Source: Spirosoma taeanense (GTDB taxonomy: Bacteria > Bacteroidota > Bacteroidia > Cytophagales > Spirosomataceae). From it: 64,000 nucleotides of DNA. Position 1 is the stretch's first letter; each line of letters begins with the position of its first letter. The notes below the pieces were generated by a model. It did not search any database. It worked only from the letters and a program-made list of their open reading frames with translations, and was not told the DNA's origin. A program made the translations under genes and the position numbers. The stretch spans positions 1,426,001 to 1,490,000 of the forward strand of contig NZ_CP053435.1 of assembly GCF_013127955.1 (NCBI RefSeq), written 5' to 3'. Positions 1 through 9,459 of this stretch are shown here, one piece after another.

Positions 1-1
1 C

Positions 2-136
2 AAGCGGCTGAAGCCCCGACGCGTAATTTTCAACCCCGGAGCGGAAAACCCAGGTTTCGAACGTGAACTTCGGTCGGCTGGTATTGAGCCAATTGAAGCC
101 TGTACGCTCGTTATGCTGTCGATCGGGACCTATTAA
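2..136 (+). CDS. CoA-binding domain protein, C-terminal fragment
   Basis: The window opens inside a plus-strand frame that reads 44 codons to a TAA. The end contains VIFNPGAENPGFE, then IEPIEACTLVMLSIGTY. This matches the C-terminal pattern of small Rossmann-fold CoA-binding proteins (COG1832, YccU type), in which an asparagine-proline-glycine segment is followed by an EACTLVML strand. These proteins bind CoA or a nucleotide in the cytoplasm and their role is poorly defined. The start lies outside the window. A hairpin follows the stop within about 10 bases, so this is the end of a transcript. The family call rests on the C-terminal third only. Confidence 0.7.
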   Translation, partial: KRLKPRRVIFNPGAENPGFERELRSAGIEPIEACTLVMLSIGTY

Positions 137-142
137 TAGACC

Positions 143-177
143 GAAGCCTGCCAAACGATATACGCCTGGCAGGCTTC
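143..177. terminator. Hairpin between convergent genes
   Basis: An 11-bp perfect stem (GAAGCCTGCCA paired with TGGCAGGCTTC, 13-nt loop) lies between the end of the CoA-binding gene and the end of fabH. It can serve both converging transcripts. There is no strong T-tract on either side, so termination may be weak. Confidence 0.6.
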
Positions 178-193
178 TCTGGATTCTGAAGAA

Positions 194-1201
194 TTACCAC
201 CGGATTAACGCCGAGGCCCACGTAAAGCCGCTGCCAAACGCGGCCAGACAAACCAGATCGCCGGGTTTGACGCGGCCCTGTTCGTAGGCTTCGGTCAGGG
301 CAATAGGAATGGAAGCAGCCGTTGTGTTGCCGTAGTGCTGAATGTTGTTGAATACCTTTTCGTCCGGCAGGTTCATCTGCTGCTGTACGTAGTTCGAAAT
401 CCGGATATTGGCCTGGTGCGGCACCAACAGGGAAAGATCTTCGGCCTGAAGTCCATTGGCCGTCAGGCTCTCATTAATAACTTCCATGAACCGCACCACG
501 GCGTGTTTAAATACGGCATTGCCATTCATAACGACGCTACTACCGCCCGTTTCCATCATTTCGGTTGAAACGAAGCGACCGGGACGGCTGCTGCCGGGGT
601 CTTTCAGATACAGTTCTTCGGCGTAACGGCCGTCGGCATGTAGATGCGTGGACAGAATCCGGTGTTCCGGGTCGGTCGTGGCCTGTAAAACGGCCGCTCC
701 CGCGCCATCGCCAAAAATAACGGCAACACCCCGGCCTTCGGTGGTTTTATCCATCAGCGTTGACTGAATCTCTGACCCAATCACCAGCGCGGTTTTATAC
801 ATACCGGTTTTTATGAACTGATCGGCAATCGACAGGGCGTAAACAAACCCTGAACACTGTTGCCGGACGTCGATAACGGCGATACCTTCCAGGCCCAGTT
901 CGCGCTGCATCAGAAAAGCTGAACCTGGAAAGTAATAATCAGGCGACAGAGTAGCGTAAACAATCAGATCGACGTCGTTGGCAGCTAAGCCAGCCCGTTC
1001 CAGCGCCATGCGCGAGGCCGCTGTGGCCATGCTGGCGTTGGTGTCTTTGCCGTGGGTGAAAAACCGCCGTTGCCGGATGCCCGTCCGCTCCTGAATCCAG
1101 GCGTCGGACGTATCCATATATTGCCGCAGGTCGTCGTTCGTAACGATGTTATCGGGAACGTAAAACCCTAATCCTGCAATTCTGGAATAAACCGTATTCA
1201 T
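194..1201 (-). CDS. fabH: Beta-ketoacyl-ACP synthase III
   Basis: This cytoplasmic condensing enzyme starts fatty acid synthesis by joining an acyl-CoA primer to malonyl-ACP. The 335-residue protein has the full KAS III triad: Cys116 in QQCSGF, His262 in VPHQAN and Asn292 in YGNTT, with the usual 30-residue His-Asn spacing. The C-terminal GSGFTW segment is also present. The frame stays open to a TTG at 1225, but the ATG at 1201 is preferred: the protein then begins MNTVYSRIAG, as in the family, and a perfect -7 element (1223-1230) sits just upstream. The gene is not beside plsX or fabD here. It follows purS across a palindromic spacer. Confidence 0.95.
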   Translation of the reverse strand: MNTVYSRIAGLGFYVPDNIVTNDDLRQYMDTSDAWIQERTGIRQRRFFTHGKDTNASMATAASRMALERAGLAANDVDLIVYATLSPDYYFPGSAFLMQRELGLEGIAVIDVRQQCSGFVYALSIADQFIKTGMYKTALVIGSEIQSTLMDKTTEGRGVAVIFGDGAGAAVLQATTDPEHRILSTHLHADGRYAEELYLKDPGSSRPGRFVSTEMMETGGSSVVMNGNAVFKHAVVRFMEVINESLTANGLQAEDLSLLVPHQANIRISNYVQQQMNLPDEKVFNNIQHYGNTTAASIPIALTEAYEQGRVKPGDLVCLAAFGSGFTWASALIRW

Positions 1202-1222
1202 CCTTGATAGTATAGTAGTCGG

Positions 1223-1230
1223 CAAAGGTA
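1223..1230 (-). promoter_or_regulatory. Bacteroidota -7 element for fabH
   Basis: The minus strand reads TACCTTTG, a perfect match to the TAnnTTTG -7 consensus. Transcription would start near 1217, giving a leader of about 16 nt before the ATG at 1201. No clear TTTG -33 box is visible. Confidence 0.55.
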
Positions 1231-1257
1231 CGGATTCTGAAAGGTTAACGGCTTATT

Positions 1258-1294
1258 CCAGACCTGCTAGGTTTTGTAAACCTTACAAGTCTGG
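1258..1294. repeat. Compound palindrome between purS and fabH (REP-like or terminator)
   Basis: The outer arms CCAGAC and GTCTGG enclose TG/CA and AGGTTT/AAACCT pairs around a TGT loop, giving a nearly continuous 37-nt hairpin. It begins 2 nt after the purS stop and has no T-tract. AGGTTT/AAACCT palindromes of this kind resemble dispersed intergenic repeats I recall from Cytophagales genomes. Copy number cannot be checked here. Confidence 0.5.
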
Positions 1295-1296
1295 GA

Positions 1297-1548
1297 TCAG
1301 GCTGTGTGCAGCTTGAACGAATACTCTTCCATGATGAGGTTCGCCAGTAACTGACGGCAGGCCGAATCGACAGTCTCGCGGGCCTTCTCTTCGGTTTCTG
1401 CATCGACCTCCAGCCGTACGTGTTTGCCAATACGAACGTTGTCGATGCTATCCATCTGAAGATTGTGCAGACCTAACTTAACGGCTTTGCCCTGTGGGTC
1501 CAGAATCTCCGGACGGGTCATGATGTCGATTTCAGCGATGTATTTCAT
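1297..1548 (-). CDS. purS: Phosphoribosylformylglycinamidine synthase subunit PurS
   Basis: PurS is the small structural subunit of the three-part FGAM synthase (PurS, PurQ, small PurL) of purine synthesis. It bridges glutaminase and synthetase. The 83-residue length and the sequence fit well: MKYIAEIDIMTRPEILDPQG at the N-terminus, then DNVRIGKHVRLEV, and a C-terminal LANLIMEEYSF. These are the hallmarks of the family. purQ and purL are not in the window, so the complex is encoded at separate loci. pssA lies upstream on the same strand across a 52-nt spacer of AGCGAAAG repeats. Confidence 0.93.
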   Translation of the reverse strand: MKYIAEIDIMTRPEILDPQGKAVKLGLHNLQMDSIDNVRIGKHVRLEVDAETEEKARETVDSACRQLLANLIMEEYSFKLHTA

Positions 1549-1556
1549 TGGTAAAA

Positions 1557-1580
1557 AGCGAAAGAGCGAAAGCGAAAGAG
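1557..1580. repeat. AGCGAAAG tandem repeat
   Basis: Three copies of AGCGAAAG occur at 1557-1564, 1565-1572 and 1571-1578 (the last two overlap) in the pssA-purS spacer. An inverted copy, CTTTCGCTC at 1622-1630, lies in the 3-prime end of pssA and pairs with GAGCGAAAG at 1564-1572. The effect could be a long-loop hairpin between the two genes. Confidence 0.55.
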
Positions 1581-1600
1581 TGGTTTGTTGTGAGGGTGAT

Positions 1601-2302
1601 TCACCGGTTTACTCGTTCAACCTTTCGCTCATTTGTAAAAAGTGAAAGGATAATGTACAGCAGAATAATGAGTGGTATGGCTGCGTACTGCAAAAATAAC
1701 AGGAGCAGCACGGATGCCAGCAGAAAACTATATTTAATGCGGTTTTCGGCCCAGCCGAACGATTTGAATTTCAGTGCAAACAGCGGCACATCCGATACGA
1801 GCATGAACGAAAACGCAATCATCATGCCCAGGGCGATGTCGTTCTGCCAGAAGCCGTCAAACTGGGGCTGGTAGCGACCCATGAGCGGGAAAGCCCCAAT
1901 CAACATGGCGTTGGCCGGAACGGGCAGACCAATGAATGACTCCGATTGCCGAGTGTCGATGTTGAAATTGGCGAGCCGCAGGGCCGACAGGACGGCAATC
2001 AGAAACGCCCCGTACGAAATTGCGCCCAGTTCCTGAAACCAGCACAACTGAAACACCATGACGGCGGGCAACACCCCAAACGTGACAACGTCGGCCAAAG
2101 AGTCCAGCTCTTTACCGAACGGCCCCGACACCTTAACCAGGCGGGCCACGAAGCCATCGCCGAAGTCAAGCACGGCCGCCAGCCCGATGAGCCAGGAAGC
2201 GGTTTCCAGATGGCCGCGCATTGCCATAACTATACCGATACACCCGCACAGCAGATTGCCGCAGGTCATGGCGTTGGGAAGGTGTTTGAGTAGTGCGTTC
2301 AA
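1601..2302 (-). CDS. pssA: CDP-diacylglycerol--serine O-phosphatidyltransferase
   Basis: This integral membrane enzyme makes phosphatidylserine, the precursor of phosphatidylethanolamine. The 233-residue protein carries the CDP-alcohol phosphotransferase signature: DFGDGFVAR, then GPFGKELDSLAD, which supplies the DG, AR, G, D and D positions. Several hydrophobic segments follow. The start is a TTG at 2302, because homologues begin with a short basic segment before PNAMTCGNLLCG; the next ATG would remove it. It starts 1 nt after the stop of the upstream MBL-fold gene, which suggests translational coupling. Confidence 0.9.
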   Translation of the reverse strand: MNALLKHLPNAMTCGNLLCGCIGIVMAMRGHLETASWLIGLAAVLDFGDGFVARLVKVSGPFGKELDSLADVVTFGVLPAVMVFQLCWFQELGAISYGAFLIAVLSALRLANFNIDTRQSESFIGLPVPANAMLIGAFPLMGRYQPQFDGFWQNDIALGMMIAFSFMLVSDVPLFALKFKSFGWAENRIKYSFLLASVLLLLFLQYAAIPLIILLYIILSLFTNERKVERVNR

Positions 2303-2303
2303 G

Positions 2304-2945
2304 TTAGTGCGATCTTACAAATGGGTTCGTCCGTTTTTCGTGCCCAATGGTGGTTGGGTCCATGTGGCCCGCATAAACGACGTAATCGTCGGGCAGGGTA
2401 TAAAACTGCGTCCGGATGCTGTTCAGCAGGTCATTGTGGCTGCAGAAGGGAAGATCGGTACGGCCCACGCTCCCCCGAAATAGAACATCGCCCCCAACGA
2501 CGTAACGATCCGCGTGATTGATAAACGCGACATGGCCGGGTGCGTGGCCCGGCACAAAGACCACATCCAAGATTGTGTTGCCGAACCGGAACTGATCGCC
2601 TTCTTTCAGATGCGCATCAATTTCGGCGGGTTCGTATCCCCGCAGCCCGTAAACAGCGCAGCGCGTCGGAACGTCATCGTAGATAGGCTGGTCTAATGGG
2701 TGCAGATAGGCTTTTACGCCATACCGGCGTTTCACGTATGCCACCCCGAACACATGGTCCAGATGCGCGTGAGTGAGCAGCAGGTATTTGAGAGTCAGTT
2801 TACGTTCGTCAATGAATCGCCCTAATGCTTCTTTTTCGGCCTGCTCATAGCAACCGGGGTCAATCACTACGGCTTCGCCCGTGACGTCGTCGGCAATGAC
2901 GTATGTATTTTCCTGAAACGGAGAGAATTCAAACGCTTGAATCAT
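2304..2945 (-). CDS. MBL-fold metallo-hydrolase (glyoxalase II-like)
   Basis: This 213-residue cytoplasmic hydrolase has the metallo-beta-lactamase motif THAHLDH in about residues 58-64, plus further ligand positions in VPGHAPGH, GGDVLF and YAGHMDPT. It is most like the short hydroxyacylglutathione hydrolase/YcbL group, which hydrolyses thioesters using two metals. The C-terminal substrate-binding domain of full glyoxalase II is absent. The physiological substrate cannot be read from sequence. pssA starts 1 nt after its stop. Confidence 0.85.
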   Translation of the reverse strand: MIQAFEFSPFQENTYVIADDVTGEAVVIDPGCYEQAEKEALGRFIDERKLTLKYLLLTHAHLDHVFGVAYVKRRYGVKAYLHPLDQPIYDDVPTRCAVYGLRGYEPAEIDAHLKEGDQFRFGNTILDVVFVPGHAPGHVAFINHADRYVVGGDVLFRGSVGRTDLPFCSHNDLLNSIRTQFYTLPDDYVVYAGHMDPTTIGHEKRTNPFVRSH

Positions 2946-3022
2946 ACGCTAACGCAGACAGATTGTCCGTCGTAAATAGAAAGCAGGCAGGCTTCGGAAA
3001 TGTTCGTGTGGCTGCCTTACCA

Positions 3023-3724
3023 TTACAAAAGTAGAAACACCGTTGGTTTTTTGCGCAAATCGGGCACCTGGGTTTTCCATTCGCGAACGGTTAGTGTGCG
3101 CACGAAAGCATCCGGGGCGGTCAGGTTGCAGGCTACGCACAGGCGTGTGTTCCCCTGGCAATTAGCCAGAATGTCGGCCATTAGGGCATCGTTCCGGTAG
3201 GGGGTCTCCATGAAAATCTGCGTCTGCTGCCGTTGCTGCGCTTCTTTTTCAAGATGACGTAACGTGCGGGCACGGTCCTGGCGGTCAATGGGTATATACC
3301 CGTGAAAAACAAAGGATTGACCACTCAGCCCCGACGCCATCAGAGCCAGTAAAATAGACGAAGGGCCTACTAAAGGTTCAACCCGCCAGCCCAGCGCATG
3401 CGCCATGCCAACCACTACCGAGCCCGGATCGGCTACGCCGGGACAACCCGCTTCCGACAGCACGCCCGCATTGCGTTTACGTTCCATCAACTCCTGAATC
3501 TGTCGGCGGGTGTCGGCCGGGGGCGTGTCTTTGTCCAGGTCAAAGAACGTGGTCTGGTCAATCACACGGCTGGTCTTTAACCCACTGATAAACCGCCGGG
3601 CCGACCGGACATTTTCAACAAAATAAGCATCGGTTTTTTCGATAACCTCCTGCACATAGGCGGGTAAAACCTGTCCGGCGGTGTCATCGGCGAGGAGAGT
3701 AGGAATCAGATAAAGTGTAGGCAT
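3023..3724 (-). CDS. SAM-dependent tetrapyrrole-methylase-fold methyltransferase (RsmI-like)
   Basis: The 233-residue protein belongs to the fold that includes RsmI, the 16S rRNA C1402 2-prime-O-methyltransferase. Visible features are the N-terminal LYLIPTLLADD, the SEAGCPGVADPGS loop that binds SAM, and VGPSSILLALMASG. It is shorter and more divergent than typical RsmI (about 280 residues). Bacteroidota often carry such a paralogue besides true RsmI, so assignment as RsmI is not safe. It lies in a minus-strand run with no obvious terminator before the MBL-fold gene downstream. Confidence 0.8.
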   Translation of the reverse strand: MPTLYLIPTLLADDTAGQVLPAYVQEVIEKTDAYFVENVRSARRFISGLKTSRVIDQTTFFDLDKDTPPADTRRQIQELMERKRNAGVLSEAGCPGVADPGSVVVGMAHALGWRVEPLVGPSSILLALMASGLSGQSFVFHGYIPIDRQDRARTLRHLEKEAQQRQQTQIFMETPYRNDALMADILANCQGNTRLCVACNLTAPDAFVRTLTVREWKTQVPDLRKKPTVFLLL

Positions 3725-3755
3725 ACAGAAAAAAGGCAGATTTGTCGGGACGCGT

Positions 3756-4523
3756 TCAAGAAAGAAAATTCATCAGGGTTTCGACAAACTCAGCGGGCTT
3801 TTCGGCCTGTACCCAGTGGCCCGCGCCCTGAATCGTTTCAATCCGGGCATTCGGAAAGATGCGTTTAATCGCCGGAATATCTTCATCCAGAATATAGGGT
3901 GACTCGCTACCCCGAATAAACAGCGTTGGGCCGGTTACGATCTGTGGGTTCGTCAGTTCCTCACCAACGCCGTGCAGTTCGCGCTCGATAACGGGCAGGT
4001 TGAGCCGCCAGTCGAATCGGCCGTGTTCGTTACGGTACAGATTCTTCAGCAGAAACTGGCGTACGGGCACCAGGGGTTCATATCGGCTCAGAATGGCGTC
4101 GGCGTCATTACGGCTAGTAATGTTCAGTAAGTCGATCGCGTTCAGGCCGCGAATGATTTCGGTGTGATGGACGGGGTAAAACTTGGGGGCAATATCCACT
4201 ACAACGAGCTTTTCGAACGTTCCCGGATACAGCATGGCGTACTGCATAACCGTTTTGCCGCCCATCGAGTGCCCAATCAGAATCGGGTTCTCCAGTTTAT
4301 GCTCAAGTAGAAATTCGCGCAGGTCGGCGGCCATACTCTGATAATCCTGTTCGTTGGCGCGGGGCGAGTGACCATGATTGCGCTGGTCGATGGCAAAAAC
4401 GCGGTAGCCACGGGCGGCTATTGTCTTGCTGATCGTCAGCCAGTTATCGGATGAGCCAAAAATGCCGTGGAGAATAACGATAGCCGGGCCGGTGTCGCCC
4501 ATTTGGCGGAAAAATAGTTTCAT
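3756..4523 (-). CDS. Alpha/beta-fold hydrolase (YbfF-like esterase)
   Basis: The 255-residue cytoplasmic protein shows the alpha/beta hydrolase layout: the oxyanion region ILHGIFGSSDNW, the nucleophile elbow GHSMGGK (serine at about residue 99), an acid after the core strand near SESPYILDED, and the catalytic histidine in GAGHWVQ. Family members of this type (YbfF group) hydrolyse small esters or acyl-CoA. The substrate is unknown. It lies 31 nt upstream of the RsmI-like gene on the same strand. Confidence 0.87.
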   Translation of the reverse strand: MKLFFRQMGDTGPAIVILHGIFGSSDNWLTISKTIAARGYRVFAIDQRNHGHSPRANEQDYQSMAADLREFLLEHKLENPILIGHSMGGKTVMQYAMLYPGTFEKLVVVDIAPKFYPVHHTEIIRGLNAIDLLNITSRNDADAILSRYEPLVPVRQFLLKNLYRNEHGRFDWRLNLPVIERELHGVGEELTNPQIVTGPTLFIRGSESPYILDEDIPAIKRIFPNARIETIQGAGHWVQAEKPAEFVETLMNFLS

Positions 4524-4578
4524 TGACTTGAAGAACCACAGAAGCCGAAAAGACTCTTTACGTTGTGGGTATTATCAT

Positions 4579-5631
4579 TTATTGAACATAAACCAGCTTT
4601 TCTCTCTGCTCGACCAGTTCACCGAACGGTTGCAGTCTCAGACCGTTTTCTCCAGCTACCCGCTCAAACTCGGTTGTGCTGTGCGGTTCAACGGCAATGA
4701 GCAGCCCCCCGGACGTTTGTGGGTCGGCCAGCACATACCGCTGGGTTTCGGTGAGCGGGGCAATCTTATGGCCATAACTATCCCAGTTCCGGACGGTGCC
4801 GCCGGGAAAGCTTTTCTGCGCCAGATATTCATCAACAACCGGCAGTTTCGGCACCGCTTCGTAATCAATTACAGCACTTACGCCGGAGCCTTCAGCCATT
4901 TCGGTAAGGTGTCCCAGCAGGCCAAAACCCGTTACGTCGGTCAGGGCCTTAACGTAAGGCAGTCTTCCCAGCACTGCGCCAAACCGGTTCAGTTGCGCCA
5001 TCTGAGTCGGTGCCATGTCGGCATGCTCCGGTTTTAGGATTCCCTTTTTCTGCGCCGTGGTCAGAATACCTACGCCGAGCGGTTTGGTCAGGTACAGACG
5101 GCATCCGGCCGTGGCCGTATTGTTTTGTTTCAGATGATCAAGCCGGACTTTACCCGTAACGGCCAGTCCAAAAATAGGTTCAGGCGAATCGATACTATGC
5201 CCACCAGCCAATGGAATACCCGCTTCGAGACAAACGGCGCGCGATCCGGCCATCACCTGCCCGGCTACTTCGGGCGGCAGCTTGTCCAGCGGCCAGCCCA
5301 GAATGGCTATCGCCATAATCGGTTCGCCCCCCATAGCATACACGTCACTGATGGCATTAGCCGACGCAATCCGACCGAAATCGAAGGCATTATCGACGAT
5401 GGGCATGAAAAAGTCAGTCGTGCTGATAATCGCTTCTCCATTGCCAATATCCATAACAGCCGCGTCGTCGCGCGAGTCATTGCCGACCAGCAGGCTTTTG
5501 TAATGAGGCTGCGCGGAGGTCTGGTTACTGTGCAGAATCTGATCCAGAATTTTGGGCGAAATCTTACAGCCGCAGCCCGCGCCATGGCTGTATTGGGTAA
5601 GTTTAACCGCAGTGGTTTCGGTTGGTAGCAT
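4579..5631 (-). CDS. selD: Selenide, water dikinase (selenophosphate synthetase)
   Basis: SelD makes selenophosphate from selenide and ATP. The 350-residue protein begins with the family motif [13 protein letters not shown]. Cys20 and Lys23 align with catalytic Cys17 and Lys20 of the E. coli enzyme, so this is the cysteine form, not a selenoprotein. [14 protein letters not shown] and [12 protein letters not shown] are also present. No selA, selB or selenouridine synthase gene is in the window, so the use of selenophosphate is undetermined. The minus strand reads TAGTTTTG at 5639-5646, a good -7 match, but so close to the ATG that the transcript would be almost leaderless. Confidence 0.95.
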   Translation of the reverse strand: MLPTETTAVKLTQYSHGAGCGCKISPKILDQILHSNQTSAQPHYKSLLVGNDSRDDAAVMDIGNGEAIISTTDFFMPIVDNAFDFGRIASANAISDVYAMGGEPIMAIAILGWPLDKLPPEVAGQVMAGSRAVCLEAGIPLAGGHSIDSPEPIFGLAVTGKVRLDHLKQNNTATAGCRLYLTKPLGVGILTTAQKKGILKPEHADMAPTQMAQLNRFGAVLGRLPYVKALTDVTGFGLLGHLTEMAEGSGVSAVIDYEAVPKLPVVDEYLAQKSFPGGTVRNWDSYGHKIAPLTETQRYVLADPQTSGGLLIAVEPHSTTEFERVAGENGLRLQPFGELVEQREKLVYVQ

Positions 5632-5671
5632 AACGGGACAAAACTAAGGAAGAAAACCCGGCCCGGCTGAA

Positions 5672-5706
5672 TCGGGCGCCTGCTGAATTACGCAGCAGGC
5701 GCCCGA
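5672..5706. repeat. GC-rich 14-bp inverted repeat in the selD/TonB divergent region
   Basis: The arms TCGGGCGCCTGCTG and CAGCAGGCGCCCGA are perfect and separated by AATTACG. The region lies between divergent starts, so it is not an end-of-gene terminator. It stands out in otherwise AT-rich intergenic DNA (5632-5958), which also holds the receptor promoter and no gene I can support. Confidence 0.6.
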
Positions 5707-5861
5707 ATGGTTCGTCCGGACTTCAATGGCTTCCAAATGAGGATATAGGTTTAACATAAGCTTAATACAAAGAATAGAACAGAAGGGTATTTAGTTTGAT
5801 TTATTCCGTGAATATTACGCGAGAATAGACCATGGGTGGTACTTTTTAAAGAAATCTTACC

Positions 5862-5891
5862 TTGTTGCCCCAAAAAAAAGTTTCATCTTTG
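5862..5891 (+). promoter_or_regulatory. Promoter of the Oar-like TonB receptor gene
   Basis: TTG at 5862-5864, a 19-nt spacer, then CATCTTTG at 5884-5891 (one mismatch to TAnnTTTG). The predicted transcription start is near 5898. Confidence 0.5.
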
Positions 5892-5958
5892 CGGCTGAAT
5901 TGACGCATTACCTAACCGTATGAGTTTCTTACGAATACCAACCAAATCAAACACTTCT

Positions 5959-8900
5959 ATGTCTAAAAAATTACTGCAATTCAGGGCAGCGTTACTGCTG
6001 TTCGGCAGTATGCTGTTAGTCCTGCTCGGTGGGAGCGGGGCAATGGCACAGGTAACTTCATCGGCAATCACCGGCGTTGTTGTTGATGCGAAGGGAGAAC
6101 GACTGCCCGGCGCAACGATCGTGGCCGTGCATACCCCATCGGGTACGCGCTACGGTACGGTTACGAACACGTCGGGTCTGTTCACGTTACCGAACGTTCG
6201 GGTAGGTGGGCCCTACACCATTACCGCAAGCTTTGTAGGTTTCAAAACGCAGGTAAAAGAAGGCGTATTTGCCAGTCTGGGTACGGCCGCCGACGCTAAT
6301 TTCAAGCTCGATGACGAAGGCACGAACCTAAGCGAAGTAGTTGTGTCGGGCAGCCGGAGCGAACTGTTCAGTTCGGACCGGACGGGCGCGGATGCGTCCT
6401 TTACGCGGGAGGCTATCAACACGATTCCGACCATTTCCCGGACGCTGACGGATATTACCAAGTATAACGCCTACGGCAACGGGCAGTCGTTTGCAGGACA
6501 GGACCCCCGTTTCAATAACTTCACCATCGACGGATCGGTATTCAACAATGGCTTCGGGCTGGGTAGTTCAGCACTGGCTGGTGGCCGGACGGGAACAACG
6601 GCTGTTTCTCTGGACGCTATCGATCAGCTTCAGGTTAACGTAGCTCCGTTTGATGTACGGCAGTCCGGCTTTACCGGGGCGGGCATCAACGCCGTAACTC
6701 GCTCGGGAACCAACGATGTTTCAGGTTCGGTATATCACCTGTTCCGGAATAACGGCCTGGTAGGTAACAAAGCGAACGGAACCGAGATCACTCCCAAGCC
6801 GAACATCGATGAAAAAACCTTTGGCTTCCGGCTGGGTGGTCCTATTATCAAAAATAAACTGTTCTTCTTTATCAACGGCGAGCAGTTTAACAGCAGCACG
6901 CCTGCTCTGACGTGGAGCCTGAACCGGGGAACGACTACTGGCGGTAACGTGTCCCGCGTACTGGAATCGGATATCCGCGATCTCGACCAGTTCATGCAGA
7001 CGAATTTTGGTCGCAGCCTGGGCGCTTATGATAACTTCAATAACGGAGTAAAAAGCACAAAAGGACTGATTCGTCTGGACTATAACATCAACGACCAGCA
7101 CAAACTGTCTGTACGGTACTCGCACCACGATTCGGAGTCGGACGTGATCATCAGTAACAGTAACAGTAGTAACACGGCCGGTAATGGTAACCGGACTAAC
7201 AGTAACCTGGCTATTTCACCCCAGAATGCTGGCTACATCATTGCTGATAACACTCGTTCGCTGGCGGTTGAACTGAACTCGAACTTCAACGGTAAGTTTG
7301 CCAACGACCTGCTGGTTACCTATAACAAGCAGATTGAAGACCGTACGTATAGAACGTCTCAATTTCCAACGATTGATATTCTGAAGGATGGTAGTACGTA
7401 CACCTCGATCGGTTTCGATCCGTTCACCCCGAACAACAAACTGAACTATTCGACATTCAACATTACGGATAACTTCAGCTACTTCGCCGGTAAGCACACG
7501 CTCACGGCCGGGGTCGTTTTTGAGCACTTTACGTCAAATAACGTGTTCTTCCCGTCGTCGAACGGGGTGTATGTGTACAACTCCATTGACGACTTCAAAC
7601 AGGCTGCTTTAGCGTCGATCACTAATCCGACCAGCACTACGTCGCCCGTTACGGTTGCCCGGTACAACCTGCGCTATTCGCTGATTCCGGGTGGTGGCGA
7701 ACCGCTGCAGACCCTGAACCGAAACCTGTATAGCGCCTATTTTCAGGACGAGTATCAGGCCAGCCCGCAGTTTAAGCTGACGCTGGGTCTGCGCGGAGAT
7801 ATCTTTGCGTATGATAACAGCACCGCTTCGTCATTCAACAACCCAATTGTTGCCGGCCTGACGTTCAGAAATGAAAATGGTGAGAACTACAAAGTCAGCA
7901 CGGGGGCATTCCCCAGGCCGCGTCTGCTGCTGTCGCCCCGCCTTGGTTTTAACTACGACGTAAAAGGCGACAAGACAACGCAGATCCGAGGTGGTAGCGG
8001 CATCTTCGTATCGCGTATTCCCGAGGTACTGGTGTCCAACCAGTTGGGTAACAACGGGGTAAACACCGCGGTTATTAACGTGACCAACACCCGGGCTTAT
8101 CCGTTCGTGACGGATCCGAGCCTGCTGCCAGCGGCTGTTCGTCCGCCAGATCCCTCTTCCGTTAATCTGGCCAACCTGCCTCCCTACGTGGTGAACGCAT
8201 CGGATGCCAACCTGAAGTATCCGCAGATCTGGAAGTCAGACATCGCTGTTGATCAGCGGCTGCCCTGGGGCCTGGTAGGTACTGTTGAATTTGTTTATAA
8301 CAAAACCATTCAGGCTCTGCGGTACATCGATGCCAACCTGAAAGCGCCAGCCCGGACGCTGAGCGGTTCAGACACCCGTCCGCTTTATCCTGCCTTCGGC
8401 GTCACGAGCACGGGCACCGGTTCAGCTAATACCGTGAACGTTGCCCGGTATATCAATCCGCAGGTAGCAAACGTGTTCGTGCTGAGAAACACGAATAAAG
8501 GAAGCTCGTATATTGTAACGGCTAAAGTCGAAAAGCCTGTAGCCCGTGGCTTTGGTGGCTCGCTGGCCTATACCTACGGTTTGGCACGAGATCTGGCTTT
8601 TGTCGGCAGCACAGTTCAGGCTAACGTTCCGACCGTACTTGGTCAGAACTTCCTGACAATGTCGTATTCGGACCAGGACCTGCGCCACCGGATTGTGGGT
8701 TACGCGAACTACCGGATCAATTACGGTGGTAAGTTCGGCGGTTCTACGGCCTTTACACTCGGCGTTCTGTCAAGCAGCGGCAGCAAGATTTCGTACACCT
8801 ACAACCAGGACATCAACTCGGATGGTCAGACGACGAACGATCTGATCTACGTGCCCCGGAATGCTTCGGAACTGTCGTTCTCTCCGCTGACAATCGGTTC

Positions 8901-9369
8901 GGGTGCAACGGCTCAGACCTTCTCGCCAGAGCAGCAGGCGGCCGCCTTTGATGCTTATATTGAAGGCAACTCGTATCTGAAAACGCGTCGTGGTCAGTAC
9001 GCTGAACGTAACGGGGGCTCTTACCCCTGGTTGACCCGTTTCGACTTTACGGTTATCCAGGAGTTCTATGTAGCCGTCGGTTCGAAAGGCAAACGGAATA
9101 CAATCCAGTTCCGCGCTGATATTCTGAACGTGGGCAACCTGATTAACAGCAACAGCAATGGCTTCTTCTCCGGCGTAGGTAACGTAGCAACGACCTTCAA
9201 CCCGCTGACGGTTGCCAGTGTCAACACGACGACGGGCGTGCCCAGTTACCGGTTGGCAACGCAGGTGGTAAACGGCCAGACGGTTCTGCTGAAAGATTCG
9301 TTCCGGCCCAGCGTTACCATCAATGATGTTTATCAGGCTCAGTTGGGTATCCGGTATATCTTCAACTAA
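5959..9369 (+). CDS. TonB-dependent receptor with N-terminal carboxypeptidase-regulatory domain (Oar-like)
   Basis: This large outer-membrane receptor has about 1136 residues. A signal peptide ([17 protein letters not shown], ending near AMAQ) is followed by a beta-sandwich CarboxypepD_reg-like domain ([20 protein letters not shown]). A plug region with [20 protein letters not shown] comes next, and then a long barrel ending in GIRYIFN. The plug and barrel resemble Oar-type proteins, whose ligands are mostly unknown; some transport or secrete proteins. An in-frame ATG at 5920 would add 13 residues before the basic signal-peptide start, so 5959 is preferred but not certain. The gene is monocistronic, with its own promoter and a strong terminator. 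Confidence 0.9.
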   Translation: MSKKLLQFRAALLLFGSMLLVLLGGSGAMAQVTSSAITGVVVDAKGERLPGATIVAVHTPSGTRYGTVTNTSGLFTLPNVRVGGPYTITASFVGFKTQVKEGVFASLGTAADANFKLDDEGTNLSEVVVSGSRSELFSSDRTGADASFTREAINTIPTISRTLTDITKYNAYGNGQSFAGQDPRFNNFTIDGSVFNNGFGLGSSALAGGRTGTTAVSLDAIDQLQVNVAPFDVRQSGFTGAGINAVTRSGTNDVSGSVYHLFRNNGLVGNKANGTEITPKPNIDEKTFGFRLGGPIIKNKLFFFINGEQFNSSTPALTWSLNRGTTTGGNVSRVLESDIRDLDQFMQTNFGRSLGAYDNFNNGVKSTKGLIRLDYNINDQHKLSVRYSHHDSESDVIISNSNSSNTAGNGNRTNSNLAISPQNAGYIIADNTRSLAVELNSNFNGKFANDLLVTYNKQIEDRTYRTSQFPTIDILKDGSTYTSIGFDPFTPNNKLNYSTFNITDNFSYFAGKHTLTAGVVFEHFTSNNVFFPSSNGVYVYNSIDDFKQAALASITNPTSTTSPVTVARYNLRYSLIPGGGEPLQTLNRNLYSAYFQDEYQASPQFKLTLGLRGDIFAYDNSTASSFNNPIVAGLTFRNENGENYKVSTGAFPRPRLLLSPRLGFNYDVKGDKTTQIRGGSGIFVSRIPEVLVSNQLGNNGVNTAVINVTNTRAYPFVTDPSLLPAAVRPPDPSSVNLANLPPYVVNASDANLKYPQIWKSDIAVDQRLPWGLVGTVEFVYNKTIQALRYIDANLKAPARTLSGSDTRPLYPAFGVTSTGTGSANTVNVARYINPQVANVFVLRNTNKGSSYIVTAKVEKPVARGFGGSLAYTYGLARDLAFVGSTVQANVPTVLGQNFLTMSYSDQDLRHRIVGYANYRINYGGKFGGSTAFTLGVLSSSGSKISYTYNQDINSDGQTTNDLIYVPRNASELSFSPLTIGSGATAQTFSPEQQAAAFDAYIEGNSYLKTRRGQYAERNGGSYPWLTRFDFTVIQEFYVAVGSKGKRNTIQFRADILNVGNLINSNSNGFFSGVGNVATTFNPLTVASVNTTTGVPSYRLATQVVNGQTVLLKDSFRPSVTINDVYQAQLGIRYIFN

Positions 9370-9381
9370 TCTGCTTTTGTT

Positions 9382-9423
9382 ACTAAAAAACCCCACCAGC
9401 GCAAACTGGTGGGGTTTTTTAGT
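9382..9423. terminator. Bidirectional intrinsic terminator
   Basis: An 18-bp stem reaches from ACT-AAAAAACCCCACCAG to its complement around a CGCAAA loop. A and T tracts on the two sides let it end both the receptor (plus) and patatin (minus) transcripts. Confidence 0.9.
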
Positions 9424-9459
9424 ATAGACCTGACACGCCTTCTAAACACGTTCTAGGAC

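Noticed and set aside
1464-1874. Plus-strand open frames opposite purS and pssA
   Set aside because: They run antisense to well-conserved genes, have no promoter, and their translations are low-quality shadows.
5125-5628. Long antisense frame across selD
   Set aside because: selD is strongly supported by its motifs on the minus strand; the antisense frame has no similarity pattern or start signal.
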